DNA from: Hippophae tibetana
Lineage: Eukaryota; Streptophyta; Magnoliopsida; Rosales; Elaeagnaceae
NCBI GenBank assembly: GCA_037013495.1
Contig: CM072812.1
Span: 62,590,938 to 62,654,937, forward strand
Reading direction: 5' to 3'
DNA length: 64,000 nucleotides
A program made the translations under genes and the position numbers. The notes beneath the pieces are model-generated. The model was not told where the DNA came from. It did no database searches and saw nothing but the letters and a program-made list of their open reading frames with translations. Below are positions 21,658-32,990 of the stretch, in pieces (position 1 is the first letter of the stretch; the number at the start of each line of letters is the position of its first letter).

Positions 21658-22995
21658 TTAGTCTTTGCCTTTTTGCAAATGTTCAACTAACTGTTCAACT
21701 TGAACTTCCACCTTTTTGATAGAAGCTTCCACAGAGTCCAACCGTTGATTGGTTTTAGATTGGTTATCCCTACAGACTTGAATAAAAGAATTCAAGTTGT
21801 CCTCCAAGGTTGGTTTATTGGGAATGCTTCTTGGAATAGGTGGGTGGAATTGCTGACCTGCCTGGTTTGAGCCTTGAGTGAAAGGAGGGTTGTTTTGCCT
21901 CCAAGAGAAATTTGGATGACTTCTCCACCCAGGATTATAGGTATTTGAGTTGGGATCAAACCTTGGTCTCTGTTGATATGCTCCCAACACATTGACCTGT
22001 TCAGGTCCAGTTGTTTCTCCTTGATATGGACAGGCTTCAGTACCATGTCCCATGTTGCTATACAAACCATATTGATCATTATTGGTGTTGGTTTGTGTAG
22101 CGAGAAGGGCAACTTGCTTAGTCAGTTGAACAAGTTGTTGTTGAACTTCATTACTGGAGTCGATTTCATGAACTCCAGCTTTTCTCACTCGGGAGCTTTT
22201 CTGTTGGGAATTAGCACCCAACATCTCAAAGAGGTTATACGTCTCTGAGGCAGTTTTTTCTCCTATTGCTCCTCCTGCAGCGTTGTCGACAATGAACTGA
22301 CATTGTTGTGTAAGTCCATCGTAAAAGAATTGGTTCTGCAACTGCAGGGGAAAGCTATGATGGGGACACTGAGTGAGAAACATCTTGAACCTATCCCAAG
22401 CTTCATGGAATGGTTCTCCATCCATCTGAGAGAAAGTAGCAATCTTTCCTCTCAACTCTGATGTTTTTTGATGGGAATAGAATTTTCCCATGAATTTATT
22501 GTAAATGTTACCCCATGTCATCAGAGAACCTGGGGGAAGTGACATCAACCAAGCTTTGGCCTTATCCTTTAGAGTGTAGGGAAAACATCTCATCCTAAGT
22601 TGATCCTCGTTTAGAATACCGAGGGGGAATGTTTGGACCGTAGCATAGAAATCTCTCATAAAGGAAAGAGAATCTTCATTAGGTAACCCATAAAAGGAAG
22701 GAAGCATAGAAAAATGAATATTTTTAAGGTCGTAATTCCGAGCAGCCTCCCCCAACTGGATAGCGGCAGTTGCCGTGCCTATTACCGGTCTTGCAAACTC
22801 TTTCATTGTGGTTTCCCTAATATGTTGGTTTTCCTCCATTTCTTTTGGTTCTAGTAAAGGATTAAGACTTGGTTCTATGTTTGGCTCAAAAACAGGTTGA
22901 TGGGTAGAATCCAGTTTTGTTGACACTTGTTTAAATTTATGAAATTTATTTACATATGGTGTAAGGGGGTTTCCTAAGGATCTCCTACCACGCAT
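21658..22995 (-). CDS. gag: Stand-alone Athila gag (gag1), unit 2
   Basis: 445 codons, differing from the unit 1 gag1 at two residues. Same relation to the gag part of the downstream polyprotein and same extra N-terminal segment. Its retention as an open frame in both units suggests that it was functional, or only very recently released from selection, when the array formed. Confidence 0.9.
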   Translation of the reverse strand: MRGRRSLGNPLTPYVNKFHKFKQVSTKLDSTHQPVFEPNIEPSLNPLLEPKEMEENQHIRETTMKEFARPVIGTATAAIQLGEAARNYDLKNIHFSMLPSFYGLPNEDSLSFMRDFYATVQTFPLGILNEDQLRMRCFPYTLKDKAKAWLMSLPPGSLMTWGNIYNKFMGKFYSHQKTSELRGKIATFSQMDGEPFHEAWDRFKMFLTQCPHHSFPLQLQNQFFYDGLTQQCQFIVDNAAGGAIGEKTASETYNLFEMLGANSQQKSSRVRKAGVHEIDSSNEVQQQLVQLTKQVALLATQTNTNNDQYGLYSNMGHGTEACPYQGETTGPEQVNVLGAYQQRPRFDPNSNTYNPGWRSHPNFSWRQNNPPFTQGSNQAGQQFHPPIPRSIPNKPTLEDNLNSFIQVCRDNQSKTNQRLDSVEASIKKVEVQVEQLVEHLQKGKD

Positions 22996-23364
22996 AGACT
23001 ATTGTAAACGTAAATTTAAAACTCCTGTCAACAAAATAAAAAAATTTAGATAAAATTTACATGTTATTTTATACAAAACACTAAACAAAACTAGTTAAAC
23101 CCTAAAAAAAAAAGAAATTTTTATTATTATTTTTTTTTTATTTTTTTTTTATTTTTTTGTAGCATAATTAGTATTAAACAAGAGTGCTCCCAGGAAAGAA
23201 TGGTGGTGCAAACGGCACCTTAAATACCATTCTCCTAGCCAGAGCAACGTTCCCAGGAAAGACTAGTGGCACAAAGGCTTCCAAGAACTAGTCTCCTAGA
23301 CAGAACTCCCTTAGATTTTTACTTTTTATGTTATTTAGTTAATTAGGTATAAATTCAAGTAATG

Positions 23365-23396
<32 letters not shown>

Positions 23397-23843
23397 ACGG
23401 TAATTTTATTTTACTATTCACGCTATATAATGTCTTATTAACTTAAAACTTTTTTTTTTGAAATTTAAGTTTTTGAAATTTTTTTTTTTTTTTTTTTTAT
23501 GAACGGTAATTTTATTTTACTATTCACGCTATATTATTTCTTATTAACTTAAAATTTTTTATATTTTGAATTTTGAAATTTTTTTTTTCTTTGTTTTGTT
23601 TTTTTTTTTTTTTTTTTTTTACTATTTATGAACGGTAAATTTTTTTACTTCAAATTTCAAATTTCTAAATTATTTTACAAAAAAAATTATTATTTTTTTT
23701 TTATTTTTTATTTTTTTATTTTTTTATTTTTATTTTTTTATTTATTATGAATTTTGAAATTTGATTATTATTAAAATATCACAATTATTTACAGCACAAA
23801 AATGTTTTTAAAATTTTGATAAATAATTTAAAAACGCTATTCC
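22996..23843 (-). other. 5' leader, unit 2, with tandem stem-loops at 23,190-23,299
   Basis: AT-rich leader equivalent to 11,265-12,120. The two covarying stem-loops recur at 23,190-23,238 and 23,253-23,299. Poly(T) tract lengths differ from unit 1. Confidence 0.72.
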
Positions 23844-23861
23844 TCCCCGGCAACGGCGCCA
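23844..23861 (-). other. Primer-binding site, tRNA-Asp, unit 2
   Basis: Same tRNA-Asp complement as in the other units, six bases from LTR 3. Confidence 0.92.
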
Positions 23862-23867
23862 AAAACT

Positions 23868-25885
23868 TGATGAACGAAAACCGGCATCGCCGATTCCCGC
23901 AAATACTTTGGTTTTAATATTTATAAAACTCTCGCAAGTGCACGAATCATTTCGAAGAAAATGATAAGTATACTCCCAAGGTCGATCTAAGGAAGGAATG
24001 TATGTGGTTTTTAATTTATTATTCAAACTTTTAAAAACGAAATTAAATCCTAAACATCGTGTCACGATAGTTTGGTTTTTGTGTTCCTAATCTAATAACA
24101 TAAAATAAACATATATACAGATTAATTAAATATAGTCTAATAACATAAAAATAAACATAGATACAAATTCAATAAATAATTATCTAAAAATAAACATATA
24201 TACGGATTCAATAAATATTCATGCAAATTTTTATCATTTATATTAGCGGAGTATTTATGGATATAATAACTAAATTAATTATGCTTGCTCATATTAACTA
24301 GGTTATTAAAGATATAAATTGATATTTTATTGATTCTCTCTTTTTTATATAAATACCACCTTTGGTGGGGTTAGATATTCTTTGTTAACTAAACAAATCA
24401 ATTAACACCTATGGGTGGGGTTGATAACTAATATGCTTAATTAAATTAATTCCTTTTTCTAAGAGATTGAAAATGAACCATTTAAATGCCACCTTTGGTG
24501 GGGTTAGACAATTTAAACATTATTCAAGGTGTCCAAATTAAACTTAAGAATTTAATTATCCGAGTACTAACTTTCAAGTTTTAAAACCACTATTGAAAAC
24601 ATGTTGTCAAAACATTTTCACATAATAATTCTTATAAAAACTTTTGAAATAGAGTTTCACTCTAACTACCGGGCGATTGTACCAACAAATAAAAGAGCAC
24701 TACTCTAAATTAGACCGGATAACTAAACCTTAAAATCTAATTTTCGGGTTTAAGTTTGTAATGAAAAATAATATATTTCTCTCTAACATTCTTAATATAA
24801 AATCTTGAATAAAAACAAAATCAATTCATTTTAAAGATTTTTACCTATTTAATATTTCGCAAGCATAACAACGTCGTTATTACATCATTTTTACTAAACA
24901 GCTAGCATAGTTAAATTTAACCACAGACAAGTTGAATATAACATGTAAGAATAAAGCATAAAAATAACTGTAAAGAAAATAAAATCCTTACAGAACTTCG
25001 ACGCTATTCCCGTTGCTAGAAAACCTCCGAGCGGAATTTGCACTTCCATATATTGAATAAAAAATCTAAATTATTACAAAAACATTACAAGTTCCTCTCA
25101 AAAAGAGAAGAACACTAAACCTAAGAGAATTGAACTAAAAACTAAGAGAAAAACTAAGAAAAGCTTAGAAACTTAGAAAGAAACTAAGAGAAACTAAAAA
25201 CTAAGAAATGAGAGAAAGAAAGAAGAGAGAAGTGAGTTTTTAAGGTGTGTTTTGAAGTGAATGGAAGGGGGGTATTTATAGGTGAGGATGGAGAGAAAAA
25301 ATGAGTAAAAAAATGTTAAAAAAATATTAAAAAATGTAAAAACGCGTATTGGAATTGCTGATGTCATCAATGACGTCAGCATGACGTCACAGGGGCGGCT
25401 GCACGTGAAAAATGGGGCGAAAACGCGTTGGGCGCGCGGAGGGGGGCTGTTGGGGCGCTGCGCGCGCGCGCTGGGGCTGTCGCTGCGCGCAGCTTGGCAT
25501 GCCAGCGCGCGCGGGCGCGCGCGGAATGAGCGCTGGGGCGCGCGCGGCTGGGCGCTGGGGCGCTGGGCTGCGCGCACGGCTGGGCTGCGGCGCGCAATTT
25601 CCGTCTTTTTGACCTTTTCGACCCATTTCGTCCGATTTTTCCATGTTTGTTGACCTTTTCTCACTTATTTGTTGATATATTTGTGATGTATTGCTTCAAA
25701 TATTCCTCTTTGAGTCTTTACATTGCGTTTTTAAGCCAAAATACCTGAAAAACAATAAAAATACCCGTGATTCCGAAAAAGACAAATTTATATAAATATA
25801 TGATAAAACATATAAATATATGTATTTTTAATCAATTAAGGTACATAAAATCATGGTTATTTTAGTGCTTTTTGAGCACTCATCA
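23868..25885 (-). repeat. Athila LTR 3 (2,018 bp), outer 5' LTR of the array
   Basis: Bounded by TGATG/CATCA. It is about 50 bp shorter than LTRs 1 and 2, mostly within the GC-rich island, and otherwise differs by only a handful of bases. TATA box at 25,273-25,281, TGACGTCA cluster 25,359-25,389, G-box 25,402-25,407, GC island about 25,390-25,605. The right edge adjoins unrelated chromovirus sequence. Confidence 0.93.
25273..25407 (-). promoter_or_regulatory. LTR 3 core promoter: TATA box, TGACGTCA cluster, G-box
   Basis: CTATAAATA on the minus strand at 25,281-25,273; TGATGTCA at 25,359-25,366; TGACGTCA at 25,371-25,378 and 25,382-25,389; CACGTG at 25,402-25,407. As the outermost 5' LTR this is the promoter that would drive unit 2. 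Confidence 0.72.
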
Positions 25886-26144
25886 GGAGCTTGACGATGT
25901 ATTTTCTTTTTTCCTCTAAACCTTTGGGGCTTCTGTGATGTGAATTGGAGGAATATGACCAAAGGTGGTCCCCTTGGTCACAACGTTCTTACCTTGTTGT
26001 GCACTAATGTGTGCCAGCGTAACTACCTCTGTGCTCATGTGCATGCTCCAACCAACACCCACGCCTAACCAACTCTACGCCATAGGTAGCTACGATTTCG
26101 TGCATAAGTAGCCTCAAGGTGCACATATCTAGCTACACTTATCA
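25886..26144 (-). repeat. Chromovirus 3' LTR, part in window
   Basis: Positions about 25,977-26,144 align by eye with 30,742-30,911, sharing stretches such as TGTGTGCCAGCGTAACTACC-like sequence and GCCTCAAGGTGCAC. The match weakens left of about 25,970. The remainder would lie beyond the Athila array, off the left edge. Confidence 0.65.
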
Positions 26145-26560
26145 TTTCTTCCCCGCCTGAGGATCCTTGTCTATAAGGATAAAATCAGGATAGGTTTTGG
26201 TGAAATGCCATTCATTCTCACAAGTGGCCTCCTTCGTTTGTGTGTCAGCCCATTTCACAAGGATTTTAGGCTTGGCCTGCTACTTTCCGTTCTGGATCAC
26301 ATGCCAAGCCAAAATGGTTTTAGGTTGGGAAAGCACTGTATAATTGTTTGATATTAGAGGGAGCATGGAAAGGGTTAGAGTGTAGGGCCCTAAGTGTTTT
26401 TTAAGTAAATTGACATGAAAGACATTATGAATTTGGGAGTCAAGGGTAAGGCCAGATTATAGGCCATTGCACCAATCTGATCCATTACTTTGTAAGGACC
26501 ATAGAAACGTGGAGCAAGCTTTATGGAAGAGTGAAAATTCACTGAAGTTTGTCTATAGGG

Positions 26561-29500
26561 TTAGAGTTTTAGGTACACATAATCTCCCACCTTAAAACAG
26601 ATCTCTCGCCGGTGTTGATCAACCTGACATTTCATTTTGATTCTGAACCTATCAAAGGTTATGGCATAAGTCATGTATAATTGTGTCCCTATCACGTAGC
26701 TATTCATCCATTGCTTAGATGTGGGAGGTCCTTGGAACATAAGAAAATAAACATGGGGTGGAATGCCATAAATAGCTTCAAATGGAGTCATCTTGGTGAA
26801 GGAATGAGTTGAGGTGTTTTAGCTAAATTCATCTCAAGGAATCCACTCAACCCATTGTGGTGGCTCATCGCTAGTAAAACAACGTAAATATTACTCCAGA
26901 GTGTAGTTGACAACCTCTGTTTGGTCTTCTATTTGGGAGTGGTAGCTTGAGCTCATGCATAATTTGGTTCCTTGTAGTTGGAACAAGGCTTGCCAAAATG
27001 AACTGATGCATACCTTATCTCAATTAGTAACTATGGATGTTGGAATGCCATGTAGGCGTACTACATTGGCCACAAATGCCTTGGCCACAATCATTGGAAT
27101 AAAGAGGTGTTTCATGGTAATGAAATGGGCATATTTTGTTGAGCGATCCACGAATACCATGATCACGATATTCCCTTTAAAGGGTGGTAACCTTTCAATG
27201 AAGTCCATTGAGATTTTAGCCCATATTTTGGTAGGAATTGGTAATGGTTGCAACAATCTTATTGGTTTCATATAATCAATCTTACACCATTAACATACAC
27301 CATATAAGCACAAGAATTCATTTACCCTTTTGCACATGTTGGACCAGTAAAAAAAATGGTTTGATAAGAAAAATGGTTTTTTGAAACCCAAAGTGCCCCT
27401 CAATAGGTGTTGAGTGGAAAATCAGCCAATATTTGTGGAATTAAGGAAGACTATGAGCTCAAATATACCTTGTCTCCCTTGAACCATACCCCATCATGTT
27501 GACATAACTTGTGGATATCTGAAGAGGAAGTTTTGGCTAGTAGTCTCTTATAAAAAGAGTCTTGTTGGACTTACTTTTTGAGTACGGGCCACCAATCTAC
27601 TATGGGTTGAGAAATAGATAGAAATTGAAACTCAACCACACGTGATAGAGAGTTTGCACCCTGAATTTTTGAACCACATTTGTACTCAATTTCATAGTCA
27701 TAACTAAGAAGTTTTGGCAGTCAACACACTTGCACTAGGGTTGTGATCCGTTGCTCCAATAGGTACTTGAGACTTTTTTAATCAATGCAGACTATTAATG
27801 TTCTCCATAGTAAGTGCGGACACCATATCTTGATGGCCTTGATAACGGCTAGCATTTCCTTGTCATAGGTGGATAATGCGAAGGTTGATCCCTTTAGTAT
27901 GGCACTGAAATAGGCCATTGGTCTATTTTCTTGGGTAAGGATGGCCTCAAGGCCAATTCCACTCGCATCATATTAGATCATAAATCATTGAGTGAAGTTT
28001 AGAAGGCATAAAATATTTGGTGAGGTTAAGGCTTCTTTCAATTGTTGGAAGGTCATTTATGCAGCCTCATTCCATTGAAACCCATCCTTACTCAGTAGAT
28101 GGGTTAATGGGTAGCTATTCCACCAAACTAGTGAATAAATTTTCTATAATAGCCTACCAACTCGAGGAACCCTCTTACCCCTTTGGTTGTGGTTGGTGTT
28201 GTCCACTCAATGACAACATGTATTTTTGTTGGATCAAATGAGACTCCTTATTCTGAAATAAGATGGCCCAAATATTCTACCTATAACATACCAAATTGAC
28301 ATTTCAATTATTTTGCAAAAAAATTGTTACCTACTAGTATTTGGAGAGTAATTTATAAATTCATGCTATGGTCTTCCCACGATTTGAAGTATATTAGAAT
28401 ATCATCAAAGAATACCAAGATGAATTTCCTGAGGTAGGGTCAAAAGTGATTATTCATGAGACTTTGGAAGGTGGCTGGGGCGTTGGTGAAGCCAAATGGT
28501 ATCACTAGGAATTCATAATGACCTTCATGCGTTCAGAAGGATGTCTTAGAAGTGTCATCCTCGTGAACCCGTATTTAGTGATACCTTGAGCGTAGATCCA
28601 ATTTGGAGTATATCTTGGCCTCATGATATTCATCTAATAATTCATCAATGATAGGTATAGGATACTTATCTTTGATAGTGATTTCATTAAGGGCTCTATA
28701 GACCACACAAAATTGCTAGGCTCTATCTGCCTTCCTAACCAACAAGATTGGTGATGATGAAAAGGGACTATTACTAGGACTTATCAAGCTGGATTGTAAA
28801 AGCTCCTCCACCATCTTTTCTATTTCAATTTTTTGGTAATAAGGGTAATGATATGGTCTCACATTTACTAGTCCTGGGCTAGGTTGCAATGGAATTCGAT
28901 GATCATGCAGTTGCCTTGGTGGTAAGCTAGTTGAAGATTCAAATACTTGGGAGAATTCAGCTAGTAGCTTACCTATCTCTCGGGGTAGGCCTTAGATTGA
29001 CCATCGTGGTTGTTAGAAGGAATTATTAGAGAAACAACCTTGTGCCTTGTAGGCCATTGAATTCCTTGCTAGTTAGAGCTACAATGTTGGTTCGTCCGAA
29101 CCCTTGGAACATATGAGAGGTCTCTTCTACCGTGAAGCTTATGGTGAGCTTCTTATAATCCATCTAAATGGAACCAAGAGTTTCAAGCCATTGGACCCCT
29201 AAGACCAATTGGCATGCTAGAATTGGAAGAACATAGTAATCTATAGTGATTGGATACCCTTGAATGGTGAGAATGAGGTTGCAACATTTTCCAGCACATT
29301 CTATTTTCTCCCAGTTAGCCACCATTACCTCTAGTTTCTTACCCTTGACTATGGTTAATCCAAACTAAGAAGTTAAGGCTTGATCAATGAAATTATGGAT
29401 GCTACCCCCATTTATCAACATTAATACTTTCTTATTTTTTTAGCTTTCCTATGATGCGTATGGTTTGTGGGTGTTCTATGCCTATTATGGCATGGAAGGA

Positions 29501-30550
29501 AATTTCAAGTATCACTTCATGATGCTCATACTCCGGTAGGGTTTCTTCAATGTCATTTGTGTGATCCTGAGATGAATCCTCCATCATAAATAGCTATGAC
29601 TGTGTACAACGATGACCAGTAACAAACTTCTCATCATAGTAATAACATAATCCATTGTCTCATCATTCACTTGCTTTTTGGTTGGTAGTTTGCTGGAAGG
29701 GCATTGGTTGAGCTATTAAAGTTAGGATTAAATGCTACTGAGGTAGAGGTTCTAACACACCAGTTGTAGGGTTAGGTGTGGCTTTTTGTGTCACTTATGT
29801 TGGTTGGCAATGAGGAAGTTAGGTTGTCTTTCCCTATAGTTGACTTCTTTCTTCCATCAACCTTGCCATCCTAACGGCATCAACCAATGTTCAGGATTAC
29901 TTGATCTTGACATCAATATGGATTTCATCTCTGAGTCTAACAATAAAGCAGCTGATCAGAAACTCTTCAAGTAAGCCATTAACTCTATGTGAGAGCTTCT
30001 CAAAGGCTTCCTAATAAGTTGCTATGCTGGTGGTTTTTTTAAGGCAAGTTAGGGCTCAGAAGGATCCTCATAATTTGTTAGACCAAATCACAATTGTGCA
30101 GCCTTGGTGAACTTATCCCAAGTAAGTGGTCCACGAAACTTAGTAAGCCACCGGTGCCATTACGAGGCAATACCTTCGAAGTGGAAGGAAGCCAACTACA
30201 CTTGTTATTTCGGTGCAATGTTGGTAAACTCGAAGTATTACTCTGCCTTATTAATCTAGTCAATTAGGTCCTCGCCAGCACATGTTGGAAATGATAGCTT
30301 CAAGTATGGGTGATAATGGTCAGAGTTGGGGCACTGGTGGTCCAAGTTAGGATGAGAAGTATGTGGGTATGGATATGAGGATTTATCCCTTGCAAAGGGA
30401 TTAATCTCAAAGGGCTTCGAGAGGTGCGCAGGGTTTGCAGCTTGGTGAGCACATCTTGTAAGGTAGCCCCAACTTGATCAAAGCTAGACTTATATCATGT
30501 GAGGGTTTCTAGGACCTCCTTACAAAACTCGATGTTGGACTTGCCATGGG
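26561..30550 (-). pseudogene. Chromovirus gag-pol remnant
   Basis: Recognisable pieces, from gag to integrase: SWIYKAEQYF-type gag block near 30,250; protease/AP region near 29,350; RT with PFG..NAPATFQ and DDIL blocks near 28,380-28,500; integrase core 27,020-27,271 (DRSTKYAHF, VVRLHGIP); integrase C-terminal part 26,561-26,791 (VGDYVYLKL). The reading frame is heavily broken and it is not expected to make protein. The plus-strand copy at 35,401-38,540 belongs to the same family. Confidence 0.8.
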
Positions 30551-30570
30551 TATCTATGGATTTGATACCA

Positions 30571-30911
30571 TTAATACGTGGAATTTGTGATGGAAAGAAA
30601 TAGAAAGGAAGGAAGGCTAAGTATATAATTTTTGGTATATCTTTATTCATCTTCTTTAGGCTATTTATATCCTTACAAAGGAAATAGAAAAACATAAGGA
30701 TATGCTAATAGACTTAGATTCCCTAACTGCCTTGTGGTCTTTAGTCACGATGTCCCTACCATGTTGCGCATTAATGTGTGCTAGCGTAACTACCTCTATG
30801 CCCACATGTGTGCTCTAGCCAATGCCCACAACTAAATAACTCCACACCATAGATAGCTACGTCTATGCACATAAGCAGCCTCAAGGTGCACGCATATGGC
30901 TGCACGTATCA
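30571..30911 (-). repeat. Chromovirus 5' LTR
   Basis: Begins TGATACGTGCAGCC on the minus strand at 30,911, contains a TATA-like box TATAAATAG (30,661-30,669), and is followed by the tRNA-Met-type primer site. ACTAG at 30,912-30,916 is the candidate target-site duplication; its partner would be off the window. Confidence 0.7.
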
Positions 30912-30916
30912 ACTAG

Positions 30917-32990
30917 TACCCCACTGTGAGAGGGGGGCTCATTCCTTACGCCTATTTCTCTACCTCGTTCATCATAGCTCCAAATAACATGAGGAATCAT
31001 GAGGTTGGTTTCAAAGATAAAAGTAGACCTAGGTGGACATCTAGGTCATGAACCAGACTTTTGATCATCGACCATGACTACCTAGAAAAATAAAAATATT
31101 TTGAGAAATTTAGAAACAACTTTGACGCAAAAACGTAAAGCACCTAAAGAATAGTAAAGAAGCAAGATCAAATTCTAGAAGTGCGATATGAAATTATCGG
31201 ATAATGGGTTGAAATCCTTAAACAATGGACTTGTTTTCTCATAAGCGAGTTGGATCTCTATGTATGAAAAGTGAGATTTTGAAGGGATTCTAAAAAGTGA
31301 AAATAATAGAGACCTAAAGCACCTTATAAAAAAAATTAAAAGATTTGTATCCTCAAAAGAAGTTGAAAGGTTTGCTTCCTCAAAGGAAGTTTAAAAGTTT
31401 ACACTCTCAAAAGAAATTGAAATGTTCTACTCTCTCGAGGAAAGTTTCAAGGTCAAAAGGAACTATGTATTGTGTGAAGGATGACAATTCATGCCTAATT
31501 GACACATCATGGTGTAGCACTCCATAGTTAGCGATGAATTCTTTTACCTTATTTAAAGATAAAAAAAATTGTGACTTAATGTTTGAACATCGTGGATTGA
31601 GCTAGACATAACAAAGGGTACTTAACTAAATAATGTATTGAACCCAGGTTCTCATGATTATGGTAAACATCCATCCAAAGTGGTGCTCACGACTATAGTG
31701 TACTTCCTTCCAACTAAATTTTTACGATAAAGGGGTATTTCCTTCCAATGTGATGCTCAAGACCTGAGGTACTACTCATAAGCGAGGTGCTCATGATCTC
31801 ATATACTATTTGGAAAGCAAGTGTCAAGTTGGTTAGAAGTGACCTCAATAAGGGAAAGAATGACTTGAGTATTTCATAGATGTACATGAGTGACCTCATC
31901 ATGGGACAACGAACATGCTCTTGCGTCAATAGTAGTCAAAAGTGATTACACTACTCAGATAGCAACACACGTAACTGAAAATGTCTATATATATGAACCT
32001 ATGTACCCATTGTAAATGATCTACTTATTTTTCTAACTTTCTCTCTAGAAATTCTATAACACTTATAATTCTCTAAACCCATGTTATTAATATTAACATA
32101 TAAATATAAATGGAACTATAGGCAAAAATGGATATTCATATTATGCTTGAGTAATGCAATCTACTAATAGTCTAACACTAGTCCAAACATTTGCGTTCTT
32201 AATACAAACATGATTTGAGGAATTATCTTAGAATTTTAGTTTAGAAAAGAAGTTATAATAGTTAATTGATAACCAAATAATGAATCAATGTCATATGACA
32301 AAATAGATGGGCAAATAATTATATATTTTTTTTTATGTTATTGTGTACAAAAGATTTGACCTACTAGATGAAAATTACACCGAATTTGTTGGATGTACGT
32401 GAAAAAGTTACTCTGTTGAAATTTTTTTAAGAAAAAGTCACACTTACATTATCTTACTTATTAAATTAACCATTTGGATGAAATCTTATAGTGATATTAA
32501 AATTAACTCAAACTTAAACATTTGAGATGATTCATGAATAAAATAATGTTCATTTTGTATTGAGGGGGAGTTATTTAACTATAGTGGAAAATATAAAGAT
32601 GATATGTATTTTCGTTCTAAATAAGTTTAACTAAGGAGGGATATTCCATATGTGAGAGTGAGACTTAAAAGGATTAGGACTAATCACCTTAACATTTTGG
32701 ATGAACCGAATTTAACTAGATGTTTTGATCGCTATCCACAGTAAGCCAAGTATCAGGGTAAGTGACCGTTGATCAGTGGGGGGAAAACAATTTCAAAATA
32801 TTTTCTTCCTGCTTTCATATTATAGTTCTTGGAAGCATTCAAGATATTAAGAAAAGAAAAAATACAAAACTCTTGATTTTAATTTTATTATTGTAGCTTG
32901 GCAGCATCATTATCTTTAAAAGATGCTCTGCCTTTCACCTTCCACAAGCTCTCCTCCCCAAAAGCATCTGTAGAGAGAGAGGGGGGAGAG
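30917..32990. other. Host intergenic DNA upstream of the MAKR-like gene
   Basis: About 2 kb with no gene recognised on either strand. It contains a 27-bp tandem repeat (annotated separately). The last few hundred bases must include the promoter and 5' UTR of the gene at 32,991. A pyrimidine-rich stretch ending TTGTAG at 32,896 could be a 3' splice site of a 5' UTR intron, but this is speculative. Confidence 0.5.
31324..31458. repeat. 27-bp tandem repeat, about 4-5 imperfect copies
   Basis: Units at 31,351-31,377, 31,378-31,404, 31,405-31,431 and 31,432-31,458 follow the pattern CTCAAAAGAAGTTGAAAGG plus eight bases; 31,324-31,350 is a degenerate fifth. The period is a multiple of three, so the plus strand would encode a 9-residue Lys-rich repeat, but no gene context supports coding. 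Confidence 0.7.

Larger units (their letters stand above)
12145..25885 (-). mobile_element. Athila-type Ty3 LTR retrotransposon, array unit 2 (looks whole)
   Basis: This unit has the same parts and order as unit 1, offset by about 11.73 kb: 5' LTR 23,868-25,885, primer site 23,844-23,861, gag 21,658-22,995, gag-pol 16,128-21,299, and 3' LTR 12,145-14,215 shared with unit 1. Its gag-pol protein differs from that of unit 1 at a single residue by eye, and the gags at two. The right edge ends in CATCA at 25,885 and abuts an older chromovirus LTR, which places the insertion inside that fossil. The left end of the whole array is outside the window, so a target-site duplication (expected 5 bp, right side GGAGC at 25,886-25,890) cannot be confirmed. 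Confidence 0.93.
25886..30911 (-). mobile_element. Old chromovirus-type Ty3 retrotransposon fossil
   Basis: In minus orientation: 5' LTR 30,571-30,911 (starts TGATACGTGCA), primer site TGGTATCAAATCCA (30,557-30,570, initiator tRNA-Met type), gag about 29,650-30,550, protease about 29,050-29,420, RT about 28,150-28,950, RNase H about 27,600-28,150, integrase about 26,560-27,300, polypurine tract GGCGGGGAAGAAA (about 26,145-26,157) and 3' LTR start at 26,144. Integrase phrases such as LLQPLPIPT.IW..ISMDFIE.LP and MTPFEAIYGIPP fit the Reina/Galadriel side of the chromoviruses, subfamily uncertain. It carries many breaks and its two LTRs differ clearly, so it is old. The Athila array abuts its 3' LTR at 25,885/25,886. 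Confidence 0.82.

Noticed and set aside
31345-31527. Lys-rich 60-codon gene
   Set aside because: It is the translation of a 27-bp tandem repeat with no supporting context.
32898-32990. N-terminal extension of the MAKR-like protein
   Set aside because: It would need a TTG start; the ATG at 32,991 gives the family-typical N-terminus.
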